Origin: Phycisphaeraceae bacterium
Lineage (GTDB): Bacteria > Planctomycetota > Phycisphaerae > Phycisphaerales > Phycisphaeraceae
Direction: 5' to 3'
DNA: 64,000 nucleotides
Assembly (NCBI GenBank): GCA_029260715.1
Contig: JAJDCS010000013.1
Location: 62,001-126,000, forward strand
The notes below the pieces were generated by a model. The model worked only from the letters and a program-made list of their open reading frames with translations. It was not told the DNA's origin and searched no databases. This document shows, piece after piece, positions 9,561 through 18,501 of the stretch; the first letter of the stretch is position 1; each line of letters opens with the position of its first letter. Position numbers and translations under genes: made by a program.

Positions 9561-11804
9561 TCACCGTTCCACCCCGGCCTCGGCGGGCTCGGGCTTGGAT
9601 TTCGATTTACCCACGCCGTCCGTGCCGGCCTGATGGTAACGGTAAAACGCCTGGTAGTTTTTCCGGAAGTACCCGCCGGCGCTGGAGCGTGCGCGGTTGA
9701 GAATCAGCCCCAAGACCTCAATCCGTTGACTCGAGAACTGCCTGAGCAGCCGCCCGATCATGCCTCGCATGTCCTCCATTGCACGCACGACCACCACCGC
9801 CGCGTCCGCGCGCTTGGCCATGACCATGCTGTCTGTGGCCAGCAGCGCCGGCGGCGCATCGATCATAATCAGGTCGTATCGGCTCCGTAATTCGTCGAGC
9901 AGCTTGCCGAACGCCTCGCCCTCAAAGATCTCCGGCGCGCCGTCCGAGGCTCGGCCGATGGGGAGGATGTCCATGGCGGGCGTGTCGATGTGGACCACGG
10001 CGTCGTCGAAAGCCATGACGCCCCGGACCACCTCGATCAACCCCGGCTCGGTCGTCACACCAAACAACCGATGCTGCGCGGGTTGGCGGTAATTCGCGTC
10101 CAGCAGCAGCACACGGCGGCCCTCGTAGGCCATGCTGATCGCGAGATTGTTGGCAACCACGGACGTCCCGCTCTGAGGCTGGGCGCCGACCATCAGCAAA
10201 ACCTGGTGCTTGTTCCGCTCGATGGGTACGGACATCGCCGCGCGCACTTGCCGGAACGATTCGGCCATCAGACCCGAAGGGCTGACACGCACGATCCCCT
10301 CGACGTAGCTCGGGTTGGAGGGGTCTTCGGCTGTATCGGGGATGACGCCAAGCAATGTGTAGTCGGAGATCATCGTCACGTCGGCGGGGCTCTTGACCCG
10401 CTGGTCTAACGATTCCTTGAGGAACACAAGCCCGCCAACCAGCCCGACCAAAAAGAGCGTTATGCCCGGCACGATGATGATCACTCTCGGGAAGGTCAAT
10501 TCCGCTTGGGTGGCTCTGAACACCTGGCGGACCTGGGTGCTGTCGGGCCGGTCAGTTTGAATGCGCATGGCGTTGAGCAGCTCGTCGACTTTGGCGTATC
10601 TCTTCGCGGCATCGTTGGCGCGTTCTTTGATTCTGGCGTGCTCCTCAAGCTTGAGCCCAAGGTCGCGCAGTTGTGCGTGTGCCTCATCGACCCTGGGCTG
10701 GAGGGCCTGCAACTGGGCCTGTAGCGAGTCGATCAACTGCTTGGTCTGCTCAAGCTGTGAGGCCGATAGACGCCGCAGGACGTGGTCGATCTGGCGTTTC
10801 TTTTCTTCCTCAGTGGCTTGGATCTGCAAGTCGATCTGACGGACCATGCGGTGCTGTGGCCCCAAGCGGTCGCGCATCACTTCCCGCTGTTCACGCAGGC
10901 TCAGCAGCCGCTCATTGCGCGCGGCTACCGAGGGGTCGGCGTCGGCCAGGGCGAGTTGCTGTGGCGTGAAATTGACCGTGCCGGATTTCTGGGCGTTGAC
11001 CAAAGCGGGGTAGACCTCGCGGACGGCTTGCAACTCCAATTCCAATTCGGTCCGCTGCTCGGCCAGAGCCTTGTACGCGATATTCGCTTCGTGGTTACGC
11101 GTCTCAAGGGCGGACAGGTCATTGAGAATCGTAAACTGCTTAAGCTGCTCTTCGATTTGGCGCCGGTGTTCCTCGGCGCGGTCGCGTTCGCGTACCAACG
11201 CCCGCCGCACGTCGTCGGACTCACGCCCCGACTCCACCGCGAGCCTCTCAAGGTATACCTGTACGACCGCGTCAACGATTACCGGCGGGTCGGTGATTTC
11301 CCACGTGGAGAACGACACGCCGATCAGGGTCGAGCCTTTGATCCGGTCGGCCGACATCATTTTCTGTAGCGCGCTGCGGGCATCCTGGGTGTCGCCTTTG
11401 AATGACCTGAACCACTTTGTTGCTCGGACGTCGTCGCGCTTCAGGGCGCCGTCGACGACCTCATCAGACGTAATGCGGACGATCTGATTCTTGATAAATG
11501 TGTCAATCAGGCTCACGCCCAGTTGGCTCACGCCGCCGCTCTGCTGCATCAATTGATAAGGGTCGGAGATCCCACCGGTGATGGTCAGCTGCGAGACCGA
11601 GGTGTACCGCGGGGAGTACTGCCTAAGCAGCCACCACAGCCCGACCCCCAAGATCACACTCAGCACGGACGTGATCACCAACAGGGTGGCGTATTGCCGC
11701 ATCAGGCGCAGCGGGTCCACCGGCGTGAAGCGGCCTACCCGTGAAACGGACCCGCTTGGGGGTGTGTCGTTGGTCGCCTCTGACGATAATGGGTTTGCGA
11801 TCAT
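9561..11804 (-). CDS. Wzz-type chain-length protein fused to BY-kinase-like domain, variant P-loop
   Basis: A 747-residue protein. The N-terminal Wzz domain has TM1 (LLVITSVLSVILGVGLWWLL), a long periplasmic coiled coil and TM2 (VIIIVPGITLFLVGLVGG). A cytoplasmic CpsD/Wzc-like ATPase follows, with LLLDANYRQP (Walker A'), DLIMIDAPPALLATDS (Walker B) and a C-terminal cluster of four tyrosines (YFRKNYQAFYRYH). Such proteins control polysaccharide chain length and export through tyrosine phosphorylation. Oddly, the P-loop reads GAQPQSGTSVV, with Thr547 where the catalytic Lys of GEGKS/T is expected. ATPase or kinase activity may be altered or lost. It starts 8 bp after the TPR gene, so the two are co-transcribed. 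Confidence 0.88.
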   Translation of the reverse strand: MIANPLSSEATNDTPPSGSVSRVGRFTPVDPLRLMRQYATLLVITSVLSVILGVGLWWLLRQYSPRYTSVSQLTITGGISDPYQLMQQSGGVSQLGVSLIDTFIKNQIVRITSDEVVDGALKRDDVRATKWFRSFKGDTQDARSALQKMMSADRIKGSTLIGVSFSTWEITDPPVIVDAVVQVYLERLAVESGRESDDVRRALVRERDRAEEHRRQIEEQLKQFTILNDLSALETRNHEANIAYKALAEQRTELELELQAVREVYPALVNAQKSGTVNFTPQQLALADADPSVAARNERLLSLREQREVMRDRLGPQHRMVRQIDLQIQATEEEKKRQIDHVLRRLSASQLEQTKQLIDSLQAQLQALQPRVDEAHAQLRDLGLKLEEHARIKERANDAAKRYAKVDELLNAMRIQTDRPDSTQVRQVFRATQAELTFPRVIIIVPGITLFLVGLVGGLVFLKESLDQRVKSPADVTMISDYTLLGVIPDTAEDPSNPSYVEGIVRVSPSGLMAESFRQVRAAMSVPIERNKHQVLLMVGAQPQSGTSVVANNLAISMAYEGRRVLLLDANYRQPAQHRLFGVTTEPGLIEVVRGVMAFDDAVVHIDTPAMDILPIGRASDGAPEIFEGEAFGKLLDELRSRYDLIMIDAPPALLATDSMVMAKRADAAVVVVRAMEDMRGMIGRLLRQFSSQRIEVLGLILNRARSSAGGYFRKNYQAFYRYHQAGTDGVGKSKSKPEPAEAGVER

Positions 11805-11812
11805 CCGGTAGC

Positions 11813-14800
11813 CTAGTTCTGATTAAACTGTTCGAGCCGTTTGGTGATCAGCCACAGGGTGTCTTGATCACCCGACTGCTCGGCCAAAGTCTTGGCTTGA
11901 GTGAGTATACGCATGGTTTCTTCTCTGCTGCCCCGCCCCGACTCGGTCATGACCGTGGCCAGGTGCAGGCAGTTGAGCGCCGAGGGCTTGATCCCAACGC
12001 TACGCTGCAGCACGCGCATGGCAACGTCGGATCGGCCCACCTTGAACATCGCCCAGCCTAGTGTATCTAAAACAAGGGGGTTGTCGGGGGCCAGCTCCGA
12101 CGCCCGCTGCGCCAGTGGCACAGCCTCTTCGGCCCTGGCCAGGTCTTCGGCCAGCAGGTAGGCCGCGTTGTTGAGGGTGATCAGGTTGTTCGGCTGGGCG
12201 TCCAGCAGTTTATGGTACACGCTTAGCGCCTCTTCGTACTGCTCCAACTGGTAGTGCGCCAGCGCCAGCAGGCGGTAGTACTGCAACCGCTCGGGCGAGA
12301 CTTCCGGCACAAGGATATCAATCCGCTTGAGCCGTTGCATGGCCGCGTCGTATTGCGCTGACTCGATCTCCAGTTGGACGATCGCCAGTTCGAACGCCCC
12401 GCTTCGCTCGCCTTGCGCCCAAGACTCGAGCAGCGAGATGGTTCGTGGCACGCCGAAGGCCTTGGTGATCTGGATGCTGATCGTTGCCAGGTCGGTGAAC
12501 ACCGAGCACCGCTCCGCGGCGCGGGTAAACGCGCGCACAGCCAAGTCGTCGTCGCCCAGAGCCGCCAACGCTCTGCCCCGCAGCGCGTGCAGCAGCGGGA
12601 CGGTCCTGACAATTTCCGCGTGGCCCCGCAACAGGTCCAGAGCCTTTTTCGGTTCGTTGGTCTGGATCAACAAAGCCGATAGCTCCCCGAGCGTCTGGGG
12701 GGAAGGCGACATCTTGAACGCCTCAACGAGCTTCTTAATCGCCAAGCTTTCGTTGCTGTCGATCAGCGCCTGCTGGGCTTGCAGTTGTGGCCAGATCGCC
12801 GCCCTGGGGAACAGTTTGGCCGACTCCTCCAGCAGCCGCTTGCGTTGCTCCCACCGGCCGTCATCCATGTATAGCCCCGCTAGCTGGAGCCTGGCGGCGA
12901 TGTGTCGGGGGTTGCGGCGCAGCAGCATGACCAATTCGCTGATCGCCTCTTCGCGCTGCCCACGGCGGACGTAGATGGTCGCAAGCAGCCGCCTGGCCGC
13001 GCCTAGGTCGGGGTCGAGTTCCAACGATTGATTGAGGTCGGCCATGACCGAGCTCTCAAGCTGGCGGTCCGATGCCTGCAGGTCGGCCCGCTGGTAGTAG
13101 ATCACCGCCCGGTGTGGGTCGAGGGCGATTGCCTTGTCAAACTCCTCCAACGCCGCGCTCTTGTCGCCGCGTGCCCGATGGATCAGCCCTTGCAACACGT
13201 GCGTGCTGGTGTTGACGGGGTGTTTGCTGTTGGTTGTATCGAGGATTTTTTGAGCACGATCGGGGTCGTTGACCCGTAGCAGGGCTTCAACAAACCGGTA
13301 CCCGACCCGCCGCTCGTCCGGGCTGGTTTCCCACAGCTTGCTGTACCGTTCGACAGCCTCTTCGTACTCGCCGCGGTCGAAGAGCAGGTCGGCGAACTCG
13401 CGCGTGGCCCGGCGCAGCTGCGGGTCTTCGACCGCGATGGCTTGCCGGTAAGAGGCCTTGGCTTGGTCCTCCAGCCCCAACTCGAGCAAGAACCTAGCCA
13501 GCAACATCCAGTCTTCATCCACAGCCTTTTCGCCCAGCCCTCTGACATAGTCCATCAGCAACTGTTGTGCGCCGTCGGGGTCACCGGCGAGGTTCCGCAC
13601 GACCGCGGCGGCGCCCATGTTGGCACGGCTTTCTTCGGTCTGTTTCAGTAATTGGTCGATGACGCGTTGGGCTTCCTGCTGCTGGCCCGCTCGGGCAAGC
13701 AGCATCGCCAGGGCACGGCGGTTTCCCAGGTCTTTGGGGTCGGTGGCAGCGCGCTGCTGACGCAGGGCCATCGCGCGTTGAATGTTGCCGTGCTGCTCCT
13801 CATACGCCAGGTAGCGCCTCTGGAGCGTCGGGTCATTGGGGGCAAAGTCAGCCGCTTTTCGGAAGTTCGCCAACGCCAGCGTGTGTTGATCCATCGCGTT
13901 CTGCGAAATCGCCAACCCCGTCAGCGCCAGCACGTTGTTGGGGCGTTGGTCCACGGCTTTCTGATAAGACTCAGCGGCTTCGCTCCAGTCGGAGATCAAC
14001 CGCAGCACGTCTCCGAGCTGCCGCCACCCTTCCGAATAGGTTTTACGGATCGTCAAAGCTCTGCGGTAGCTTGCAATAGCGCGTTCGTAATGACCCTGTT
14101 GGGCCTCGAGCCTGCCTTGGAAAAAGACACCCTCAGCCATATCCAGGTTCTTCGTCGCCGCCTGGGCCGCCAGCGACTCGGCGGTGGGCCATTCTCGCTT
14201 GGCCAGCGCCCGGTCAAATTTCGCGGAGATCACCATGGCGCTTTCAGGTTCAAGACGGGCTGCTTGCTCGAGTTCCTGGTCGGCGTCGTCCCACTTGCCC
14301 ATGCGCTGGTAAAGGTAATACCGCTTCATGTGGCGGCGGAAGGGGACTTCCTCGGTATCGATCAACTCGCTGAGGACATCCGTAAACTCGGATTGACCCT
14401 CGAAACGGCTTTCGAGCAAGTCAAGCGCCTTGGTGTCCGCTCCCGCCTGGCGGGCGGCGTTGAGGTAGCCCATCGCTTGCTTCACGTCCTGGCTGACCCG
14501 CACCAGGCTCTGGAGCGTCTCAATATCTTTAGGGTCTTGTTTGAAGCGGTCTTCGAGCAGTTGCATCGCGGTTTCGGTTTGCCCGGCTGTAAGATAGAGA
14601 TTCGCAAGCGTCGGGATCAGGTCGGGGTTCTCCGCGGGGTTCAACGCCAGGTAGGTATCAATCGCCTCTTCGGTTTGTCCCATTTGGCTCAGGAGGTTGG
14701 CCTTTAGCCTCAGGGCGCGTGGGTCATCGGGCTTTTCCGCCAAGATCACACCCAAGTGCCTTTGGGCTTTGGTGTGCTGATTCAGTTGCAGGTACAGCCG

Positions 14801-16306
14801 GACCAATTCGTAGTGAGCGGGCGTGTAGTCGGGTCTGAGCCGCGCGAGCTGTTCGAGCTTGTCGGTGGCGGCGCCCAGCTCACCCATCTGCGTCCACGCT
14901 CTGGCGGCCAGAAGCAACGCCTCGGGCACCGAATTGTTGAACTGGGCGTTGGCGCGGTCTAGGTAAGCCGATGCCTGGCCCCATTGGTTTTGCGCCAGCG
15001 CGATCTTGCCTTGCAACAGGTTGACCTGCGGGGTTTCCCCGTGGTTGCTGGCCACGCGCTTGACCACGGTGTCGACTTCCTCAATCGTCTTCTGACGCTG
15101 GGGCAAAGCCAACGAGTCGAGGCCTTGGAGCTTGATGTCCGCAAACTTGAGCATCGCCCCCGCCTGGAGGCGGTCAAGCTGTACGCCGTCGAACGCGTTG
15201 GTCGTGGGGTGTTGCTCAAAGACTTGCTCGTAGAGCTCCAATGCTTCTTCGTCGCGGTGTTGGATTTCCAGCACGCGTGCCAGCGTCGCGATGTAACGCG
15301 CTTCGCTGGGGTTGGCTTCCAAGGCCGTGCGGAGCAACTGCTCGGCGCGGATCACGCCCGCGGTCGTGGCCCTAGCGCCGGAATCCGTCTTTACCTCTTT
15401 CTTGTCGATCTTCGGCAGCAGTTCGACCATCTCCAAAATGAGCCGCAGCGACGACGGGTTTTCCAACAGCGACTGCTCAATTTTGTTGGCCAGCGACAGC
15501 GATTCTTCGCTCTCGGCCCGCTCCAGCAGCCCAAGCACACGCAACCGGTCGACCTGCCTGCGTGTGTCGTCGGGGTAGTTTCCCAATGATTCAGCCGAGA
15601 GGCGGTCGGCTTCGGCGAGGTGCCGCTTGACCGCTTGATCCCTGCCGCCGGTGCGTTTGATCGCCTCGGCTTCGAGGAAATGCCAAGCCGCTAGGTAATA
15701 CGTGACGTCCCGATCTTCGGGTGACTGTTCGAGCACCTGCTCGAGGTCTTCGCGCGTCTCTAGCCGTTCGTCGGGGGGGACGTCCAGCCGTTCCATGCGG
15801 TTGACGCGGGCGATGGCGCGGTACTTCTTGGCCATCGTCTCCATCTCCGGGCTGGGGCTGCCGGCCAGGCGTCGGTTGGACTCTTCATGCATCTGGCTCC
15901 ACGACTCGAAATCGCCCAAGTCTCGCCCAAGGCGCAGATAGACCTGCATCAGTTGCTCAAACGGCTCGGTGTCGCCGGGCCGGTGGGTGTTGGCCTTGTG
16001 CAGCAGTCCGACGATCAGCTTCAAGTACTTCGTGGCGGTACGCGGGTCGGACGTCTTGGCCTGCTCGAGCGTGTGGACATACTTCATCATCAGCTCGAAG
16101 TTGTTCGGTTCCTGGCGCAGCGCCTGGCCGTACTCTTCGATCGCTTTGTCCGTCAGGCCCTTGGCCATATAGTCGTCGCCGCGCGAGACCAACTGCCCTG
16201 GGCTGACTCTCAAGACGAAGTAGTAGTAGCAGGACAAACCGCCCACCAGGGCCAGCAGAACCACGATGAGGGTTGTCACAAATTTTGTATTAACGCGGGC
16301 AGCCAT
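11813..16306 (-). CDS. Giant TPR-repeat protein of the exosortase/EPS locus (PrsT-like)
   Basis: A 1497-residue protein with one N-terminal membrane anchor (FVTTLIVVLLALVGGLSCYYY). The rest is almost all tetratricopeptide repeats, recognisable by A-x3-Y/L-x3-L and NN-x3-L-x2-L-A patterns such as LLDAQPNNLITLNNAAYLLA. Its position beside an exosortase fits the large TPR proteins (PrsT type) of PEP-CTERM/exosortase EPS clusters, which probably scaffold polysaccharide assembly in the periplasm. The start ATG at 16306 has GGAG 7 bp upstream. It lies 18 bp from the exosortase stop and 8 bp from the next gene, so it is in the middle of an operon. A cysteine in the anchor (LSC) could be a lipobox, but the tyrosines after it make that uncertain. 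Confidence 0.8.
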   Translation of the reverse strand: MAARVNTKFVTTLIVVLLALVGGLSCYYYFVLRVSPGQLVSRGDDYMAKGLTDKAIEEYGQALRQEPNNFELMMKYVHTLEQAKTSDPRTATKYLKLIVGLLHKANTHRPGDTEPFEQLMQVYLRLGRDLGDFESWSQMHEESNRRLAGSPSPEMETMAKKYRAIARVNRMERLDVPPDERLETREDLEQVLEQSPEDRDVTYYLAAWHFLEAEAIKRTGGRDQAVKRHLAEADRLSAESLGNYPDDTRRQVDRLRVLGLLERAESEESLSLANKIEQSLLENPSSLRLILEMVELLPKIDKKEVKTDSGARATTAGVIRAEQLLRTALEANPSEARYIATLARVLEIQHRDEEALELYEQVFEQHPTTNAFDGVQLDRLQAGAMLKFADIKLQGLDSLALPQRQKTIEEVDTVVKRVASNHGETPQVNLLQGKIALAQNQWGQASAYLDRANAQFNNSVPEALLLAARAWTQMGELGAATDKLEQLARLRPDYTPAHYELVRLYLQLNQHTKAQRHLGVILAEKPDDPRALRLKANLLSQMGQTEEAIDTYLALNPAENPDLIPTLANLYLTAGQTETAMQLLEDRFKQDPKDIETLQSLVRVSQDVKQAMGYLNAARQAGADTKALDLLESRFEGQSEFTDVLSELIDTEEVPFRRHMKRYYLYQRMGKWDDADQELEQAARLEPESAMVISAKFDRALAKREWPTAESLAAQAATKNLDMAEGVFFQGRLEAQQGHYERAIASYRRALTIRKTYSEGWRQLGDVLRLISDWSEAAESYQKAVDQRPNNVLALTGLAISQNAMDQHTLALANFRKAADFAPNDPTLQRRYLAYEEQHGNIQRAMALRQQRAATDPKDLGNRRALAMLLARAGQQQEAQRVIDQLLKQTEESRANMGAAAVVRNLAGDPDGAQQLLMDYVRGLGEKAVDEDWMLLARFLLELGLEDQAKASYRQAIAVEDPQLRRATREFADLLFDRGEYEEAVERYSKLWETSPDERRVGYRFVEALLRVNDPDRAQKILDTTNSKHPVNTSTHVLQGLIHRARGDKSAALEEFDKAIALDPHRAVIYYQRADLQASDRQLESSVMADLNQSLELDPDLGAARRLLATIYVRRGQREEAISELVMLLRRNPRHIAARLQLAGLYMDDGRWEQRKRLLEESAKLFPRAAIWPQLQAQQALIDSNESLAIKKLVEAFKMSPSPQTLGELSALLIQTNEPKKALDLLRGHAEIVRTVPLLHALRGRALAALGDDDLAVRAFTRAAERCSVFTDLATISIQITKAFGVPRTISLLESWAQGERSGAFELAIVQLEIESAQYDAAMQRLKRIDILVPEVSPERLQYYRLLALAHYQLEQYEEALSVYHKLLDAQPNNLITLNNAAYLLAEDLARAEEAVPLAQRASELAPDNPLVLDTLGWAMFKVGRSDVAMRVLQRSVGIKPSALNCLHLATVMTESGRGSREETMRILTQAKTLAEQSGDQDTLWLITKRLEQFNQN

Positions 16307-16324
16307 AAGAATCTCCTGTCTGTT

Positions 16325-18361
16325 TTATCTAATCACCCCGTCGTGGCTGGGTGAGCCTGCCTGGGCCGGCCACCGGCCCGCCTTGACATCCTCCCAGTCC
16401 GGCAGGCAAGCCATAATCTCAGGCAACACATCCGACAAGAACTCGGACGCGCGCTTCGACGCGGCTTGTGGGTCCGACACACCAAATAGGCCAACCTCAA
16501 CCTTACAGTAATAACTGTACCGGTCTCTCAGGTCGAAAGCGCCTACCCGCACGTGCTCGGGTGTGGGCAAGAACTTCCCGTTGGCGACAAAAAAGTAGAC
16601 GACGTTCGCGTGGTACGACGGGCTGTCGGGGTGCGCGAACGTAAAAATAGTAGCGTCAAAGTCCGTCTCGGGGATGCGCACACCCTCCCGGTTGAGTTGG
16701 CTCGGAGCCCACCAATCCGCCCCTTTTTCACGGTAGGACTGCCCGGACAGGTTCAGAGAGGTTTGGCCGATCCCAATCCGGTCGAGCCCACCAGCCACGA
16801 AACAGCGGTCGGGCACGTGCGGGACCGTGTCAGGCGTGCCCGTGTAGTAAGCCACATGCAGACGCACCATCGACTCGGCCCCACGGTCGGCTGCTGAGGT
16901 GTCGCGGTAGACCCGCGACAGATACTGCCTCGTGCCTAAGGCTTCGAGCGCCTCGGCGCTTAGGCTGTCGTCGTCGTGTTCTTTCTCCCATTTACCGATC
17001 CTGTCGGGCAGCGGGAACAGCGGGATCCGCATCGGCACCGGTTGCTTGATCAACACAATGCGCGTGGCCTTGACCACGCCGTTGAGGCCCAACACCGCCG
17101 CGGCGAGCACCCCCGCGGCCACCCCCATCGCCAGGGGCCTGTGAGAGCCGAACGAGGCTGCTCCGGTCGAGCGGGTCTGCCGCCGCACCAGCCAAAACCC
17201 GCCCGCCAGTAGCACAAGACCACCCACAAACAGCCCCGTTGCCGATTGGCTGGTCAGAACACCGCCGAACAGGTCTTCAGGGCGATTGATCGTTAGCAAC
17301 AAGCCGTACTCCAGCCCCGCGATCAGCGTCAGCGCAGCCCCGATCGATATGCCCTTAAGAACAGACAGCCACCCCAACCGCGCCGGCGGGTTGGGCGGTG
17401 GGGTGTCCGCGGGCTCGGCCTTGGGTGGGGCCTCGCGTGATTCTTCGATGACCGCGTTGTCCAAAATCCAACCCACCAACATAAACAACCCTGCCGCGGG
17501 TATCAGCATCACCATACCCACAAAAATGTGGAAATCCCCCGTAGCCATCTCTTTCTTCACAATGGTCAACAGTGCCACCGCCGTGACCCTGCCCACATTG
17601 ACCAGCACCGCGATCGGCACAGCCAGTGCCACCATAATGATACGCTTCCACCAGGCCCGTTCCACCAGGAAGGCCATCGCCGCCCCCAACGCGATAAAGG
17701 CCATGAGCATCCGCAGCCCCGAGCAGGCCTCGGCCACGTTGAGCTTCTCCACCACCCACTGCCCACCCCGCATAAAAGTCAGCTCGATCGTCGAGCCGCG
17801 GACCGACACGTCGAACCACAAGCCTTGCATCACCAGCGTGGACGACTTCGCCGCGATCAATTGCAACTGCCACGCGATCTGCTCCCAGATCCGCTCGGAG
17901 ATCTTCACGCCCAGCGATAGGTACAAAATCGGGAACCACAGCACGCCCATCGCCTTGGGCCCCGTCAAAAACAAAACCAACCCGAAGAGGCTTACGATCA
18001 TGCTGTAGCCCTGGAGCATGTCGTTGCGCACGGGGTAGATGCACCATGCAAAGGCGAATATCCCCATAAACAAGACGACCAGGCCGGGCCAATACACCCG
18101 GTACGGCGTGGCCAGCAGCCGGCCCTTGCTCTGATGGATGAAGTACACGCTGATCAGCGGGACAATCAGCGCATGCGACCAGTCGCCGCCCCATTCGCCC
18201 GTAGCGATCATCCCCATCCGCCACAGAAAGTTGCGGTACAGAACGACGAACAGCGCCGTCAGCACGGCGATCCACGCCCAACCGGTCGGAGAGATCAACG
18301 GGCTGCCGTCCACGTTTGACGGCAGCTGGGCCGCCGGCGAATCTGCTGTGCCCGTCGTCAT
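16325..18361 (-). CDS. Exosortase fused to an EpsI-type C-terminal domain
   Basis: A protein of about 678 residues. The N-terminal 300 residues hold about eight TM helices with the exosortase catalytic set: Cys213 in VAEACSGLRML, Arg258 in VNVGRVTAVAL and His278 in GDFHIFVGM. This matches the transpeptidase-like Cys/Arg/His triad of the EpsH/XrtA superfamily. After further TM segments, residues of about 460-640 form a soluble domain (IPLFPLPDRIGKWEKEHDDD... ending in VEVGLFGVSDP) resembling EpsI/DUF3485, often fused to or encoded beside exosortases. Exosortases cleave C-terminal PEP-CTERM-like sorting tags and link proteins to the cell surface or matrix. ATG 18361 is chosen; GTG 18370 is possible. 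No substrate with a clear sorting tag is visible in the window. Confidence 0.88.
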   Translation of the reverse strand: MTTGTADSPAAQLPSNVDGSPLISPTGWAWIAVLTALFVVLYRNFLWRMGMIATGEWGGDWSHALIVPLISVYFIHQSKGRLLATPYRVYWPGLVVLFMGIFAFAWCIYPVRNDMLQGYSMIVSLFGLVLFLTGPKAMGVLWFPILYLSLGVKISERIWEQIAWQLQLIAAKSSTLVMQGLWFDVSVRGSTIELTFMRGGQWVVEKLNVAEACSGLRMLMAFIALGAAMAFLVERAWWKRIIMVALAVPIAVLVNVGRVTAVALLTIVKKEMATGDFHIFVGMVMLIPAAGLFMLVGWILDNAVIEESREAPPKAEPADTPPPNPPARLGWLSVLKGISIGAALTLIAGLEYGLLLTINRPEDLFGGVLTSQSATGLFVGGLVLLAGGFWLVRRQTRSTGAASFGSHRPLAMGVAAGVLAAAVLGLNGVVKATRIVLIKQPVPMRIPLFPLPDRIGKWEKEHDDDSLSAEALEALGTRQYLSRVYRDTSAADRGAESMVRLHVAYYTGTPDTVPHVPDRCFVAGGLDRIGIGQTSLNLSGQSYREKGADWWAPSQLNREGVRIPETDFDATIFTFAHPDSPSYHANVVYFFVANGKFLPTPEHVRVGAFDLRDRYSYYCKVEVGLFGVSDPQAASKRASEFLSDVLPEIMACLPDWEDVKAGRWPAQAGSPSHDGVIR

Positions 18362-18501
18362 TGGTGCCACACGCTTGTAACTATCGGTGCCAAATCAATG
18401 TCTCACTGCCTGCTACGATCAAACCATCCGCTATTGAAAGGCACCAGTCACGATCGCCCCTCCTAAAGGGCTTTGTAATAGATCGCCTGCCGCCAGAGTC
18501 G

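Noticed and set aside
13652-14707. A 351-codon plus-strand frame inside the giant TPR gene
   Set aside because: It is the antisense of clear TPR repeats and has no protein features.
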